NCBI GenBank assembly: GCA_016490735.1
Contig: JAEMWC010000262.1
Coordinates: 537,001 to 601,000 of the forward strand
From: Pachyseris speciosa
Taxonomy: Eukaryota > Cnidaria > Anthozoa > Scleractinia > Pachyseridae
Reading direction: 5' to 3'
DNA length: 64,000 nt
Within the stretch, counting starts at the first letter, position 1. Each line of letters opens with the position of its first letter. The translations under genes were made by a program, and so were the position numbers. Shown piece by piece: positions 35,001-47,251 of the stretch. The notes beneath the pieces are model-generated. The model worked only from the letters and a program-made list of their open reading frames with translations, ran no database searches and was not told where the DNA came from.

Positions 35001-36139
35001 CGATCGACCGTCTACGTATGAAAGGCTTCGCGTTGACACTATCGCTTTTGTAGCGTTTTCCTCGTCCACACTAAAATACTCGAGATGGAGAAAAACAAAG
35101 CGAAGCGTTTTCAAATGTCTCCACTTTTTATAATTGGGAGAGCATTTTTGATTGCATGCGTTTGCCATGAAAACGATAGCGTTTTCGGATCGTTTTAATG
35201 TGAACGCAAGGCCAAAGCGCATCGAAATGTATGCATGGGAAATGTGCAAGGGGCCTTAGTTGAAAACTAAGCTCTAAATGCTGACTCCATAATGTGACAC
35301 ACCGCAAAAACTGCTGTTTATAACTTTGATCACGGTAACGGAGGGGGCTATAAAACTTGAGCGAAAAGACCTCTGATATGCAGGGTAGAGTTGTATTTAC
35401 CTTATTTCGTTTGTTTGTGTTCGACATTGTGGGGGAGCTCTTAATTTCATCGCTCTGTTAACATTTTGAGACGTAAAGTTTTATCAACATTTATTTTAAT
35501 AAGGCACAGTCTTCAGTGCTTCCAAAAAATTTCAGCGTTGTGGCTGTCAAAGAAACGCCATATGGTTCTCAAAAACGTGCATATATTGCGCATTGTACTG
35601 TAGACGCCAGGTTTTTGTAAACAGTATTGAAGAAAGTTTCATCGTTTACCGTCAACATGTTATCGTGAATAAACAATGGGGGTATTCCCGACAAGAACTT
35701 TTCAGAGCAAACAGATGATCGAAACAAGCTGTTCGAATGAAGAAACATCTAAGATCTGGAGAAAGAAGAAAATTGTGCCGAGTATACATGTGTCAACACC
35801 AGCTTGTCGCAGGCGGGCTGCTTTCATCAAACCAGAGAAAGCCAAGTCAGCTACAAATTGCGTCGATAAAAATATGCTTTGGGTCTATTGGACACCCAAA
35901 AGGAGATTTTCCTGGCCAAATACAAACTGAAATGGAATCAAGAGTTTTTGAGCGACTGACGATGCGGGAACATTCAGCTGATGTGGAAACGACCGGGTCA
36001 TTTGCACAAAGGAAAGTTTTACAAAAAGACTTTTAAATGCTAATTATTTCAATGGCGACTAACTTGACACTGAAGACGGATGTTAGTGTAGGCAATGATT
36101 TTAACTGATTATGGTCACAAATTTTTATCTGTCCTGCAG
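32011..36139. other. Intron 6 or 3' flank, duplicated in unit 2
   Basis: Non-coding by the behaviour of its copies: differences between 32155-36139 and 42605-46240 include frame-changing indels and mostly amino-acid-changing substitutions in every open frame. 34475-34760 is a CCAAT-rich inverted element with AATTGAGTGTCG ends. About 390 bp here (34190-34580) is absent from unit 2. Confidence 0.6.
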
Positions 36140-36360
36140 GTAATGGATATATCGACCGACTCTGTCGGCCGGACGCCTCTGAATTTACATTTCATCATGG
36201 ATTACAACTACTAGAGGGTACCGAATCGAAGGATGCTTTGAATTGGAAGCTATACTTTTTGTATACCGAGCGCTCGTGTTATAAAACAAGAAAATTCAGT
36301 GCTACATTATACAGTGCAGGCCGTGCCCAAGTCTCAACTGATAAACTCCACACTTGTTAA
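36140..36360 (+). CDS. Possible terminal exon 7 of the RHIM-like motif gene
   Basis: Seen: acceptor TATCTGTCCTGCAG, then a frame beginning GT-AAT-GGA that completes the single base left by exon 6 and stays open for 72 codons to TAA at 36358-36360. It includes segments such as FHHGLQLLEG and LNWKLYFLYTERSC. AATAAA follows at 36441. The paralogous stretch in unit 2 (about 46245-46430) keeps the acceptor but has indels and an in-frame stop, so only unit 1 is open. A 72-codon open frame could occur by chance a few percent of the time, so the call rests mainly on phase and the poly(A) signal. Confidence 0.35.
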
Positions 36361-36440
36361 CTATAACTTTTGCGAGAATCATGTTGCAAGGCCTTCTTGA
36401 CTGTAATCTAATCACCAAATGGCTGAATTTTTCAACTGGC

Positions 36441-36446
36441 AATAAA
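36441..36446 (+). terminator. Candidate poly(A) signal after exon 7
   Basis: AATAAA occurs 80 bp past the candidate stop codon. In unit 2 the same place reads as an A run (about 46540-46548) and the hexamer is lost. This supports, without proving, that unit 1 keeps the functional 3' end. Confidence 0.3.
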
Positions 36447-38520
36447 GCGTGTGCTTTAGGTCTCTTATCAGGATATAGAAGGATATGGATGTTTCGAGAC
36501 GTTTCAGCAAAATAACCTTACGCGAAAAAAGTCGCACGACTTTTTACTAACTTCGCTAGACTTTGAAACATATTTAATGTTTAATTTTCTGTAGTGTCAC
36601 ACGCACGCTTGGAAAAAATTTGGAGTTCTGTTAACAGAAGTCGAACCTTTGACCTTGCGATTATTAATTCAGATGCTCTAACAAGCTTAAAATTTAACAT
36701 CATACTTCACTTGATGTTGCCTGTGGAACATTTAACGACTATTCCGCACAGCTGGCTGTGGTTTTATCATGTTTTATTAGGGCATGCCCTGGGGCATGGT
36801 TTAAAGCTGTTTTTAATTGAAGTATCGGTAGTGACAAGCAGCTTACTTCTCTCTTCAATACTACTGCTTGGTCCAACTTGTGAAATAAAAGGATATTCGC
36901 AAAAGACAACATGCCTTGATGTATAGATAAATATTCCTAATTGGTAGCATAAGCCGTATATATGACGGACAGTGAAGTCGGAACACACATGTCAATATTG
37001 GGACTTCAAACTGAAGGGTTGAACATCTTAAAACGTGATCAAAATGTAATCAAAATTTCATGCAGTCAGACTGAGACACCAAGGCGCTCACCACAGCATT
37101 TCCATATTAATCCTGATGTTAGTTAATAGCAGTGCGAAACTAATGAGGGTGACTAAAAGAAAAAACCAACGGATGATGATGATAATGATGATGATTATCA
37201 TTATTGTTGTTTGTGGTGATGATGATGGTGATTGTGGCACAGGACACAATACACCTTATTCCAAAATGGCATGCATTGCATGCTGATTAGCCCTCCTTGT
37301 CTCTGAAGTGAAAATGACGCAAAGAAGGCTAATTAACACACAAACAAAAGAATGATAAATTGTGCCGCCATTTTGGAATAAGGTGTATGGCGGGGACTTG
37401 TTTCCTAAAGAGAAGTGGTATTCTCCTACACAGATCTTATCGTTCTTCGAGAGAAAGCCTCTGGGGAAAAATATCCTTTTAAAAATGTTGCACATGATAC
37501 CTCTGCGCATGTTCAGCAGTAATGATACGTTTGTTACAGACTGTATATGAGATGGAGAGGAAACAAATCCTTTTGATCAAGAGTCAAGGGTTGAAATTGC
37601 CTTCCAAGAGGAGAGGAGACACACGGCAGAAGAAACAAGGGAGCACAGGCATTTTGACCTCTTACGGTGACTGACTATGAGGTGTCAATTTCATATTATC
37701 TCCCAAGACCATTAATATGACCCAATTAGAATTATTTCTCCCGATGTCATCTGCTCTTATCATCGATACAAAAACATTAATTAAAAAATAAATAGTAAAA
37801 AATGAATAGGTTACAGCTAGTCATGGATCTGGGGCGTGATTTTTACTCCAAATATAAGTATACTAATGAAGTCGGTGTGATTAGAAGAAAACATTTGGAT
37901 TCAGTGATTTTGTTAGAAATTGCCATTAGTGAGTCCCTGGGACTCACCCTAAGAAGAATTAGAGTCTCAGACCAAAATCAGTGGGTCCCTCTACAAAGTG
38001 CTCAGTGTCATTTTCGATTTTCTGTTTTGCAGAGTTAATAGTAAATTTTCCTCCATTCTAAAGAATGGAAGCTGAAAAATGGATAATTGAAAGCCGAGAC
38101 AATGTACAGCAATCACAATAAAAACCAACAACAACAACAGAGAGCAAAATGAAGAAATGGACATATCGTGTAAAATTACATGAAATGACTGACCAAAAGT
38201 TCGTGTTATGTTAGCCATCTTATGTCTTCTTTTCACTTTTTCCAGCCAAATTTTTCAGTGAAGGAACGTTAAGGTCAAAGGAAGATTGATTTGTGGTTAC
38301 GTTTGTTCAAATTGTAACTAAATTTAATACGCTGAATTTAGGAGCACCTTAATTAAAGATTAAAGAAAGATTGCGACACTTTTAAAGAAATATGTGATGA
38401 TCAGTAAATTGCATCCGATATGTTTAGGCAAATTGCACAAAAGTCCTGACTTGAACCATTAACAAAGTACAATTTGTAGTTCAGTTGTTATTAGAAATGC
38501 GAGCAGCTCATCGTTTTGTT
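36447..38520. other. 3' flank, duplicated in units 2 and 3
   Basis: AT-rich with short GATGAT simple repeats (37168-37200). Frames at 36594-36926 are shared with the copies only because of recent duplication. No gene is called. Confidence 0.5.
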
Positions 38521-39760
38521 CAATTCATTTTATTGTAAATAGTAGTTTAATGTACTGTATATACTATACAATTTTATTTTTATAGTTTTTTCTTTCTCGG
38601 AGAAATTAGCTATACAGCTACTCTTGTCAGTCCGAGGTGAAATAAAGGTGATGTGCTGGGATGTGAACGTGTCATGTCAGCCTTTGTTGCGTCCTGCAGG
38701 ACGCATGCCGTATTATTTTAGCTTATTTTGAGGCAGGTACAAAAGTCGGACCGGATCAACTCGGACCGCTAGTCCGGGTCGGATCAAATCGGATCAACTC
38801 GGATCGACTCGGATCATGAAAAAACATAAAAATTAAATGAAATTGAAACTTTTACCCATTTGAAGGTTAAAATTCCGGTAAAAAATGGGCCAAATTAAGA
38901 AAGACTCGCGACTTTTCTCCGTGTCGTGCTGTGTAGTCAAGCCGCCATTTTGTATTCTAAGCGCCAGTTCCTCTCGGACTCGTCGGGTTTACCTAAAACA
39001 TAGAATCCGGAATCCGGAATCTAGAAACTGGAATTAATAATTAATAAGAGGGTTAAAAGAACCGAAGAAGACGATAGATGTCTTACAGGAGGAGGGTGAC
39101 AGGAGTGAAGTCTTAGTCTGGGACTTGGTTTGTTCTTTCCAGTTGAGCCGATGTGGAGGGATATAGGGATAACTATTAAGAAAGACCGTATGCAGGATCA
39201 TTAAATGCAACTTAACGAGCTGACCCGCGAAATTTTACACTAGCCTCGTACATGTTTAACGTTAAGAAACAAACAGGCCCATACAGCGCGGCCCTCGCTG
39301 CAAAAACGGAGTGAGAAGCATTGCTATTAACCACGTTTATCGCCTACTGTAAAAGTAGGCCTGACGGAGTCCTCAGTTGTTGTAGATATCCTTAACCGAT
39401 CAGAAGTGGAGAGCAGCGGATTTCACGTGCTCGAGGTTCCTATATAAAAGTTTCAAGGTATATTGGGCACCATACTAATTTAGGTTTCAGCAAAGGAACG
39501 TCTCTTGGAAAGCCCCTCGAAAAAAAGACCAATGACAGAAGATAGTATGAGGGTGAAACAGTGCTGTAAGCAAACGAAAGCGCTAAAACAATCCTCACCC
39601 AGCCCCCATAGCTATCATTTATAAACGTATTTTTTAGTTGTAATAAATATTTTTTTGTCTTCTTTTTATCGCCAGTTAATCTCTCGAATTATATTTATTT
39701 CGTGTTAGTTTCTTTTTTCTGTATATTTAAAGTTTTTTAATCAATTTTTCTTCGTCTTTT
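38521..39760. other. Spacer between duplication units
   Basis: 38752-38818 is a short degenerate tandem of CGGATCAACT. Otherwise no recognisable feature. Confidence 0.4.
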
Positions 39761-39984
39761 GGAGATGTTCCGGAATGTACCGGGATGTTCCGGAACGTCC
39801 CATGTTCACCATTTTCTCGACGGCCACTCGACAACCTGTTCCCTGCTAGCAGAGGTCTCTGGCGGCGAGAAAGGAGGGAGACCTCTGCCGGTGCCCGACG
39901 AGTCTTACACAGAGACCGGTTTGCGCGTGAAATTTGCAAGTTCACAACAAACTACAATTAAAAGTGTCTGATGTCCGAGATGAA

Positions 39985-40373
39985 ATTTATTCTCCCCAAA
40001 CACTAGTACACCCAGCCGTCACAGCCACATGTGCGATTTCTTTTCCTTCAAGAGATGGAAAGTCACCTTCGATCTTGACAGCTTTGATTGCGCCAGTCTT
40101 TCACACGATAATATCTGGTCCTTAATGAGGGAGTTCAACGGAGATACAACCAAAACTAGTGGCTCGGGAGAGTACTGAGACTTGCAAACTTGACAACTCT
40201 GCGGCTACGTGGATTGCCAGTTGGGATTTTCCGTAACCTGTCGGAAGACATACGAATGTATCGCGTTTGTTCAAGAACGCAATAATAGCTTTCTTCTGCA
40301 CTGGTGTTATATCCTTCATACTGAGACTGTTGAGGTAATAAATGGCCGATTTAAAATCTCGATCGAGGCTCAT
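39985..40373 (-). pseudogene. RecQ-like DEAD-box helicase fragment
   Basis: On the minus strand 40373-40122 encodes KDITPVQKKAIIAFLNKRD and the Walker A-like LPTGYGKSQ. A shifted frame then reads VVSPLNSLIKDQI (motif Ia), and a third reads VKIEGDFPSLEG. This is the N-terminal part of a RecQ-type superfamily 2 helicase domain with at least two frameshifts and no later motifs. Host pseudogene or transposon cargo cannot be told apart. Confidence 0.65.
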
Positions 40374-40378
40374 TTTGC

Positions 40379-40425
40379 TTTACGATACGATACGATACGA
40401 TACAATACGATAATCTTTATTTAAA
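40379..40425 (-). repeat. (ACGAT)n tail of a probable retroelement
   Basis: The pentanucleotide tract lies next to ATCTTTATTTAAACACG. On the minus strand this reads AATAAAGAT followed by (TATCG)n, like the 3' end of a LINE or SINE. Confidence 0.45.
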
Positions 40426-40746
40426 CACGATCAATACGCCATTGCGATTGTAGTATTGCGGGCTCAGAAGTTTTCAGCAGAGAATAGAAAAAGAGCAAGC
40501 GCATTCCTGTTTAACGGAAACCGGTTTTTCAAAACCGGTTAGTTTCGACCAAGAATGTGGTCGGCGGCTACATGAGAGAACTCGTCGGGCACCGGCAGAG
40601 GTCTCTCTCCTTTCTCGCCGCCAGAGACCTCTGCTAGCAGGGAAGACCACCTGCCTGAATGTATGCACCGATACAGTTCCCAAACATTCCGGCATGGAGC
40701 AACAGACAATGACCAATCAGGCGTAAGCGTTCCCACGCGCAATTAA

Positions 40747-41191
40747 GGCCCCGTTTATATGGAGAAAAGGTGTCCCGGTAGAAGGGTCACCCGCCTACCC
40801 GAGCTACCCTGGGCGAGCCAACTTTTCATACATTTCCTTACAAAACTTGGCGAACCGTTTACATGAGAAGCAAAAAGTTGGCTCGGCTAGAAGGGTGACC
40901 CTCCTAGCCGGGTCACCTTCTTTCGATGGTAGGGTCACCCTCCTAGCCGAGCCAACTTTTCTCCATATAAACACTTTGGCTCGCCCAGCCGAGCCAACTT
41001 TCTCCATATAAACACTTTGGCTCGCCTAGCCGGGTCAACTCGGGTCAAGGTGAGACAATCAGAGCATGCGCGAGTGCTGTTGGTTCGGGCAAAAGGGTCA
41101 ATTTTTTCTCATATAAACGCTCGGTAAAGTTGACTCGCCAAGGAGGATGACCCTTCTACCCGGGACAACTTTTCTCCATATAAACGGGGCC
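40747..41191. mobile_element. Harbinger-type MITE with GGCCCCGTTTATATGG ends
   Basis: 445 bp with TIRs GGCCCCGTTTATATGGAGAA of at least 40 bp and TAA on both sides (40744-40746, 41192-41194). The interior is built from repeated GGGTCACC/CTAGCCGAGCCAACTTT blocks in both orientations. Non-coding. Confidence 0.85.
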
Positions 41192-42226
41192 TAAGTCAAG
41201 ATATGCAAAGTAATTTTCCTCTGCTCTTTGGTCACGTACCGTTCAAAATAATAAGCAAAAATAGCTCTTGTTTTATAAAGATCAAGCTGAAATGAATAAC
41301 AAAACATTGAAAACGGAAAAAAAAAGTAGCTCGAATCAAAAAAGGTTGATCGAAAATCGAAAGCTGTTCAAAAAGTTGCCGTCAGCGTGTGGAAAGGCCT
41401 AACACTTTTCATCGACAATTAAGATGGTTTGATTTAAATATGTTCAATATGCACAATACATTGATTAGTATCGTTGTGGTGTGATTGAAAGCCGTGTGCT
41501 TTAAAGGAATCAGGCGGTTTATTAAAAGCAAAACCAAAGTAATAAAACGCTGCCCTAGAATAAACTTCATGGGCTTCATGACCTTTTGAACGTTTTGCCC
41601 AAAACGTTAAACGAATACTAGTTTCTTATAAACGGATAAGAAAACTGTTTAAACGGATAATAAACGGAATTTTACGTTAAACGGTAAAGCGTTAGTGTAC
41701 GTTTTCTCATGCACGGTCACAAATTAAAGTTTTCGCTAGTTAAAGAGTCTCGTAAGCAATTGTTGTTTCTGTAAGTCATTGAAATGCTATTGGGGAAATG
41801 CTTATTGACCTATTGATTTTTGACGAGAAAACTTCTATAATACTGTGAATTTCTTTTGCATCGTGACGATTGTGGTCACGTGACCTACAAAACAGTGAAA
41901 AATCTTGAAAACCTTTCATACTACAAAAACACAACCAGGTAGTTAGGTTGGCCCCAATTAAGTTCCGTTGACGGTCAAACCTTCTCGATTTCAAAATTCT
42001 CGACCACTGAAGGATGTTGCTTAGCTTTCCACCATACGGAAAATCATAGGTTTGATTACTGTTGGGAAGTGAGACTTTTTTGCCATAGTACCATAGTCAC
42101 AAGACGAGCATTGCACCTGACAACTAATTTACAATTTTAGTGCGGAATTAATATTTGTAACTGATTTCTTAAGTGAGACGATTGTCCTTTAGTAACCTCT
42201 CCTTGTTACGTCTCGTACCCTATCAG

Positions 42227-42599
42227 GGCTCCAAGCTCTGCGAGCAGTAGTGGAAGCACTGACGATCCGTGGTTTCCAGAGCGTAGTGAGAACAGGAGTA
42301 ATAGAATAGAGGGAGGCCCCAGATGTCCGACAGAAGGAGCAAGTGTCGGGGCATTACCGCATCCAATTCAGAAAGACAAAAGCTCGGGAAACCCCATGGA
42401 AAATCCATCTAAAACTCCTGGGCAATTACCCCATCCAGTTCCTGAAGAAAGCAAGAAGGGGATTGCGTCTGGTACCTCTGGAGAATTGTCCCATCCTGTT
42501 CCCGAGAGAGCTAGGCCAGGGATTCCGACGGAAAATGCCAGTGACTATGATGCTCCCGTGAATGTTCCCCATTCGGTTCCAGAACAAAATCACCACTAG
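42227..42599 (+). pseudogene. Truncated duplicate of exon 5 (unit 2)
   Basis: Seen: acceptor CCCTATCAG is retained and the reading frame is open for 123 codons with the same Ser-rich start and LPHPVPE-type repeats as exon 5. It then ends at a TAG (42597-42599) created by the duplication breakpoint. Sequence immediately downstream matches 32153 onward, so the rest of exon 5 and all of exon 6 are missing. No copies of exons 1-4 lie upstream. It retains the CC that unit 1 lacks and so serves as an internal reference for the unit 1 frameshift. Probably not a functional gene; any transcript would encode only a short repeat peptide. Confidence 0.7.
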
Positions 42600-45500
42600 T
42601 AAAGTGGGGAATAACAGTCCTGTCAAAATGTGCCGGCAGCCGGTAAATTTGCCCCCAAAAGTCAATTATTTGCCCCTTACTTTATACTTGGACTTTACTG
42701 TGAGTTCACCACAGGGCGCCAACCCAATCAGTTTGAGTAAAATGCAGCAAATGTATGAAGTTAAGAAAAATTGCTGGTTGCAGTCAAGTGCGCACTTTTA
42801 AAACGTGAAAATTGTATTTATTTTCTTGGAGAACATAGGAATAGCGTCTTCTGTCCATGTGCGTGAAAGAAAATCAAACAAAGCGTGATCAACATCCGGG
42901 ACACACGCTCTGTTTTATTTTCAGATGTGCATTTACAAAAACACGATACCCGCTCAGATCCAGAGGCGAATAAATGGCAGCTATACTGTAATTGACACAT
43001 CTGACGTTTTGGATGTGCCATTTGTCGAGCGGATTTCAATTGTTTTTCCAAAGCAATTCGTATTCCCTTTGGTCTTGTTTTACCACCCATCGCAACTGAT
43101 TAAAAAGGAGAGGGGAAAAGTGGCTCCGTCCTCTCACGCGCGTTCTTGCGCACCAACGCTTGTCGCGAGAAAACGCGCGAGTTTCGAGTTCTGACTAAGT
43201 CATTGTGTTGGTTGGCTGTGATTGGTTGGTTCTGGTTGGGTTACGTACGCTTACTAACGTTGAAACGTTGAAAACCGCTATGATGGCAGTAATGAATTAG
43301 AGGCGCGGCATCAGCTGATTTTGTATGCAGTTATAAAGGGTGTATACCTCCTGAATTTGTTAAGAAAAATTTATAAAAATATAACATAATAATATAATTG
43401 TTATTGCAATGGGAACGCTGAAGAAAATACGGAGCTTAGCTTTCAGTAGAGAGGGATTTTTGTGGCTGACTGCTCCAAAAAACTGGGAATGTGTTTTAGC
43501 TTTTCAAGATCCTTAAACAATGTGCTCTAGTGAACTTTTTCCCTTCATACATATGTAGAATTATCTTAGTTATGAACACGATACAAGGTGGTTTTCAAGT
43601 TGTATTGCTATTATTTAGGATACAGTATTTTTATTTAACGTAGCTCTGTTTAACAGCTCGGTTAGCTTGATAGGCACCTTGACTACTGGGAACGTGGCGG
43701 CTATTATTGCTGTAGACATTTTTTTGAAATTTGGCAGAAACTTAAGCAACTTTTGCTGGTAAATTGTACGTCTTAAAAAGTGCGATACGTTAAAACAAGC
43801 AGTTTAAAAACATGTACGTATGTAATAAAAATTACATTTTTCAGTATAAGAGCTGTTTGTGTCTCCAGCAAAACCAACACCAGTGCGAGCTTAAAGTCAT
43901 AAGCGAGGAGTGAGAGGACTTCCTTTGACCTGGAAAAACGGCTTCCGCAAGTGTCCCAAATTTGTCTTATCCGCCTCTAGTTCGAAAGATCAGAACAGTT
44001 TACCGCCGGACAGCAATCAAATATGGATAAAACAGAGTTAGAATGTCCAATTAAAACAGAGTGGCGTCAAAGTGGAATATCGAGTGATCTCTAGAAGGTT
44101 TGTCGAGTACCAGATCGAAAGCGCACCGTGTTCCCTGAATAATTTAAAGCCGCGCGTGTTCGTGTCCGTTCGCGAAACCAATCAAATTGCTATTTGGCCT
44201 AGCGTTTGCTATTGCGGTTCTGTTCGCGTGTTATCAGTCATTTCAAGGTCAAACGGAAATCGCTCGAACAACGACATGTGTGTTAGGCTGGCGAAGATAA
44301 TGACAATGAAAACGATAGTGTATTTTGTTTTGACTTCTGTGGAGCCTGTGCCCCATTTTGATGTTGACACAATTGCTGCTAAACCTGCGTTTGTTAAACA
44401 CGTAAAAGCTTCACCTCTTCACCTCAGTTGGTCTGATATTTGTTGATCAAATTTCCCGTAGCAACTATCAGCCGATAGTGCTTCTACTGAAACACCCAAC
44501 TGTTAAAATGGTGTTTGAATTGGACGCAAAAGAATTTTGATGACAATGAATTAAAACAATAATTAAAGTAGAGTATTACATATTTTCCAGTTACCTGAAG
44601 TATTCACGACAATACAGAGCCTCTCAGTCGTGCCAACAGCAACCAATGAGAAGCAAAACCAAAACCAATCGTGATTTGCACGCGCGTATTTTCCAGCGCT
44701 TTGCGTCGGCTACATGTAATTGCTTCGTATTCTGATTGGCTCATTGCACTGCTTACTTCTGTTATGATTGGTCAGAGTAATTGGTTTGGTTTTGGTTTTG
44801 GTTTTGGTTTTATAACATTCACTTGAAAAGTGCTCTAATAAAACCAATCGTGACTTGGGTTTGGTTATCCTTATCAAAAAAGTGGCCCCAAGCAATTGCT
44901 TCGTATTCTTATATGTTCATTGCGTTGTAGCGTCGGTCGTGTCGATTGATTAGAGTAATTCCATTGGTTTTGGTTTTAATGATACTACCTCTGCTGATCC
45001 TACTCAATTTCGAACCAACGTGTCTAAAATCACCCACAAATTAGTTATTTAGATAACTCCATTCCTGTCTGAGCATTCCGACCGTCTACACCTACTGCGT
45101 TTACGCATGAAAAGCTTAGTGTTCATACTATCGCTTTTGTGGCGTTTTCCTCGTCCGCACTAAAATACTCAAGATGAGGAAAAAGAAAGCGAAGAGTTTT
45201 CAAATGTCTCCACTTTAATTTGGAGAGTGTTTTTGATTGTATGCGTTTGCCATGAAAACGATAGCGTTTTTGGATCGTTTTAATGTGAACGCAAGGCCAA
45301 AACGCATCGAAATGTATGCATGGGAAATGTGCAAGGGGCCTTAGTTGAAAACTGGCTGTAAATGCTGACTCCATAATGTGACACGCTGAAAACATATGAC
45401 AACTGAAAACTGTTGTTTATAATTTTGATCACGGTAACGGAGGAGGCTATAAAACTTAAGCGAGAAGACCTCCTGATAGTCAGGGTAGAATTGTATTTAC

Positions 45501-47251
45501 CTTATGTCGTTTTTGTTTGTGTTCGACATTTTGGGGGAGCTCTTAATTTCATCGCTCTGTTAACATTTGAGACGTCATACAGTTTTGTTAACATTAATTT
45601 TAATAAGGCGCAGTCTTCTGCTCCCAAACAATTTCAGCGTTGTGGCTGTCAAAGCAACGCCATATGGTTCTCAAAAACATGCATATATTGCGAGACGCCA
45701 GGTGTTTGTAAACAGTATTGACGAAAGTTTCATCGTTTATCGTCAACATGTTAACGTGAATAAACAATGGGGGCATTCCCGACAAGAAATTTTCAGAGCA
45801 AACAAATGATCGAAACAAGCTGTTCGAATGAAGAAACATCCAAGATCTCGAGAAAGAAGAAAATTGTGCCGAGCATACATGTGTCAACACCAGCTTGTCG
45901 CAGGCGGGCTGCTTTCATCAAACCAGAGAAAGCCCGGTCAGCTACAAATTGCGTCGATAAAAATATGCTTTGGGTCTATTGGATACCCAAAAGGAGATTT
46001 TCCTGGCCAAATACAAACTGAAATGGAAACAAGAAACGGGCAGTTTTTGAGCGACTGACGATGCGGGAACATTCAGTTGATGTGGAAACGACCGGGTCAT
46101 TTGCACAAAGGAAAGTTTTACAAAAAGACTTTTAAATGCTTATTATTTCAATGGCGACTAACTTGACACTAAAGACGGGTGTTAGTGTAGGCGATGATTT
46201 TAACTGATTATAGTCGCAAATTTTCCAGAATTTTTATCTGTGCTGCAGGTAATGAATTTTTAACTTTATTGGCCGGCTGCCTCTGCATTTACATTTCATG
46301 ATGGATTAAAACTATTAGAGGGTACCAAAGCAAAGGATGCTTAGAATTGCAAGCTATAGTTTTTGTATACCGTGCGCTCCTGTTACAAAACAAGAAAATT
46401 GCTACATTATACAGTGCAGGCCGTGCCCAAGTCTCAACTGATAAACTCCACACTTGTTAACTATACGTTTTGCGAGAATCATGTTGCAAGGCCTTCTTGA
46501 CTATAACGAAATCACCAAATGGCTGAATTTCTCAGTTGGCAAAAAAAAGCCGTGTGCTTTAGTTCTCTTATCAGAGTATGGATGTTTCGAGACGTTTCAG
46601 CAAAATAACCTTACGCGAAAAAAGTCGCACGACTTTTTATTAACTTCGCTAGACTTTGAAACATATTTAATGTTTAATTTTCTGTAGTGTCACACGCACG
46701 CTTGGAAAAAAAAATTGGAGTTCTCTTAACAGAAGTCGAACCTTTGACCTTATGATTATCAATTCAGATGCTCTAACGAGCTTAAAATTTAACATCACAC
46801 TTCACTTGATGTTGCCTGTGGAACATTTAACGACTATTCCGCACAGCTGGCTGTGGTTTTATCATGTTTTATTAGGGCATGCCCTGGAGCATGGTTTAAA
46901 GCTGTTTTTAACTGAAGTATCGGTAGTGACGAGCAGCTTACTTCTCTCTTCAATACTACTGCTTGATCCAACTTGTGAAATAAAAGCATATTCGCAAAAG
47001 ACAAACAATGCCTTGATGTATAGATAAATATTCTTGATTGGTAGCATAAGATAGATACGAAGTACAGTGAAGCCGGAACAGACAAGTCAATATTGGGGCT
47101 TGAAACTGAAGGGTTAAACATCTTAAAACGTGATCAAAATGTTAGAAAAATTTCATATAGTCAGACTGAGACACCAAGGCGCTCACCACAGCATTTCCAT
47201 ATTAAACCTGATGTTAGTTAATAGCAGTGCGAAACTAATGAGGGTGACTAA

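Larger units (their letters stand above)
19866..38520 (+). repeat. Segmental duplication unit 1
   Basis: 19866-20826 matches 41652-42600, and 32145-37690 matches 42601-47251 plus 48018-48454. The end at 38217-38520 matches 51790-52110 in unit 3. The central 20827-32144 is single copy. Because exon 5 runs across the left breakpoint only here, this is the ancestral arrangement. Confidence 0.85.
39845..40645. repeat. Inverted pair of hairpin repeats around a helicase fragment
   Basis: A CTAGCAGAGGTCTCTGGCGG-type segment at 39845-39903 recurs inverted at 40585-40641. Each arm is itself a hairpin (AGAGGTCTC/GAGACCTCT). Either the ends of an 800-bp element or two insertions of one family. Confidence 0.6.

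Noticed and set aside
35676..36036. Two open frames, also open in unit 2 at 45767-46058
   Set aside because: Differences between the copies are mainly amino-acid changing in both frames, and one frame is disrupted in the copy; shared openness reflects recent duplication.
36594..36926. 110-codon hydrophobic frame, repeated at 46752 and, antisense, 48881-49168
   Set aside because: Conserved only because of the duplication; low-complexity Leu-rich, no splice or start context.
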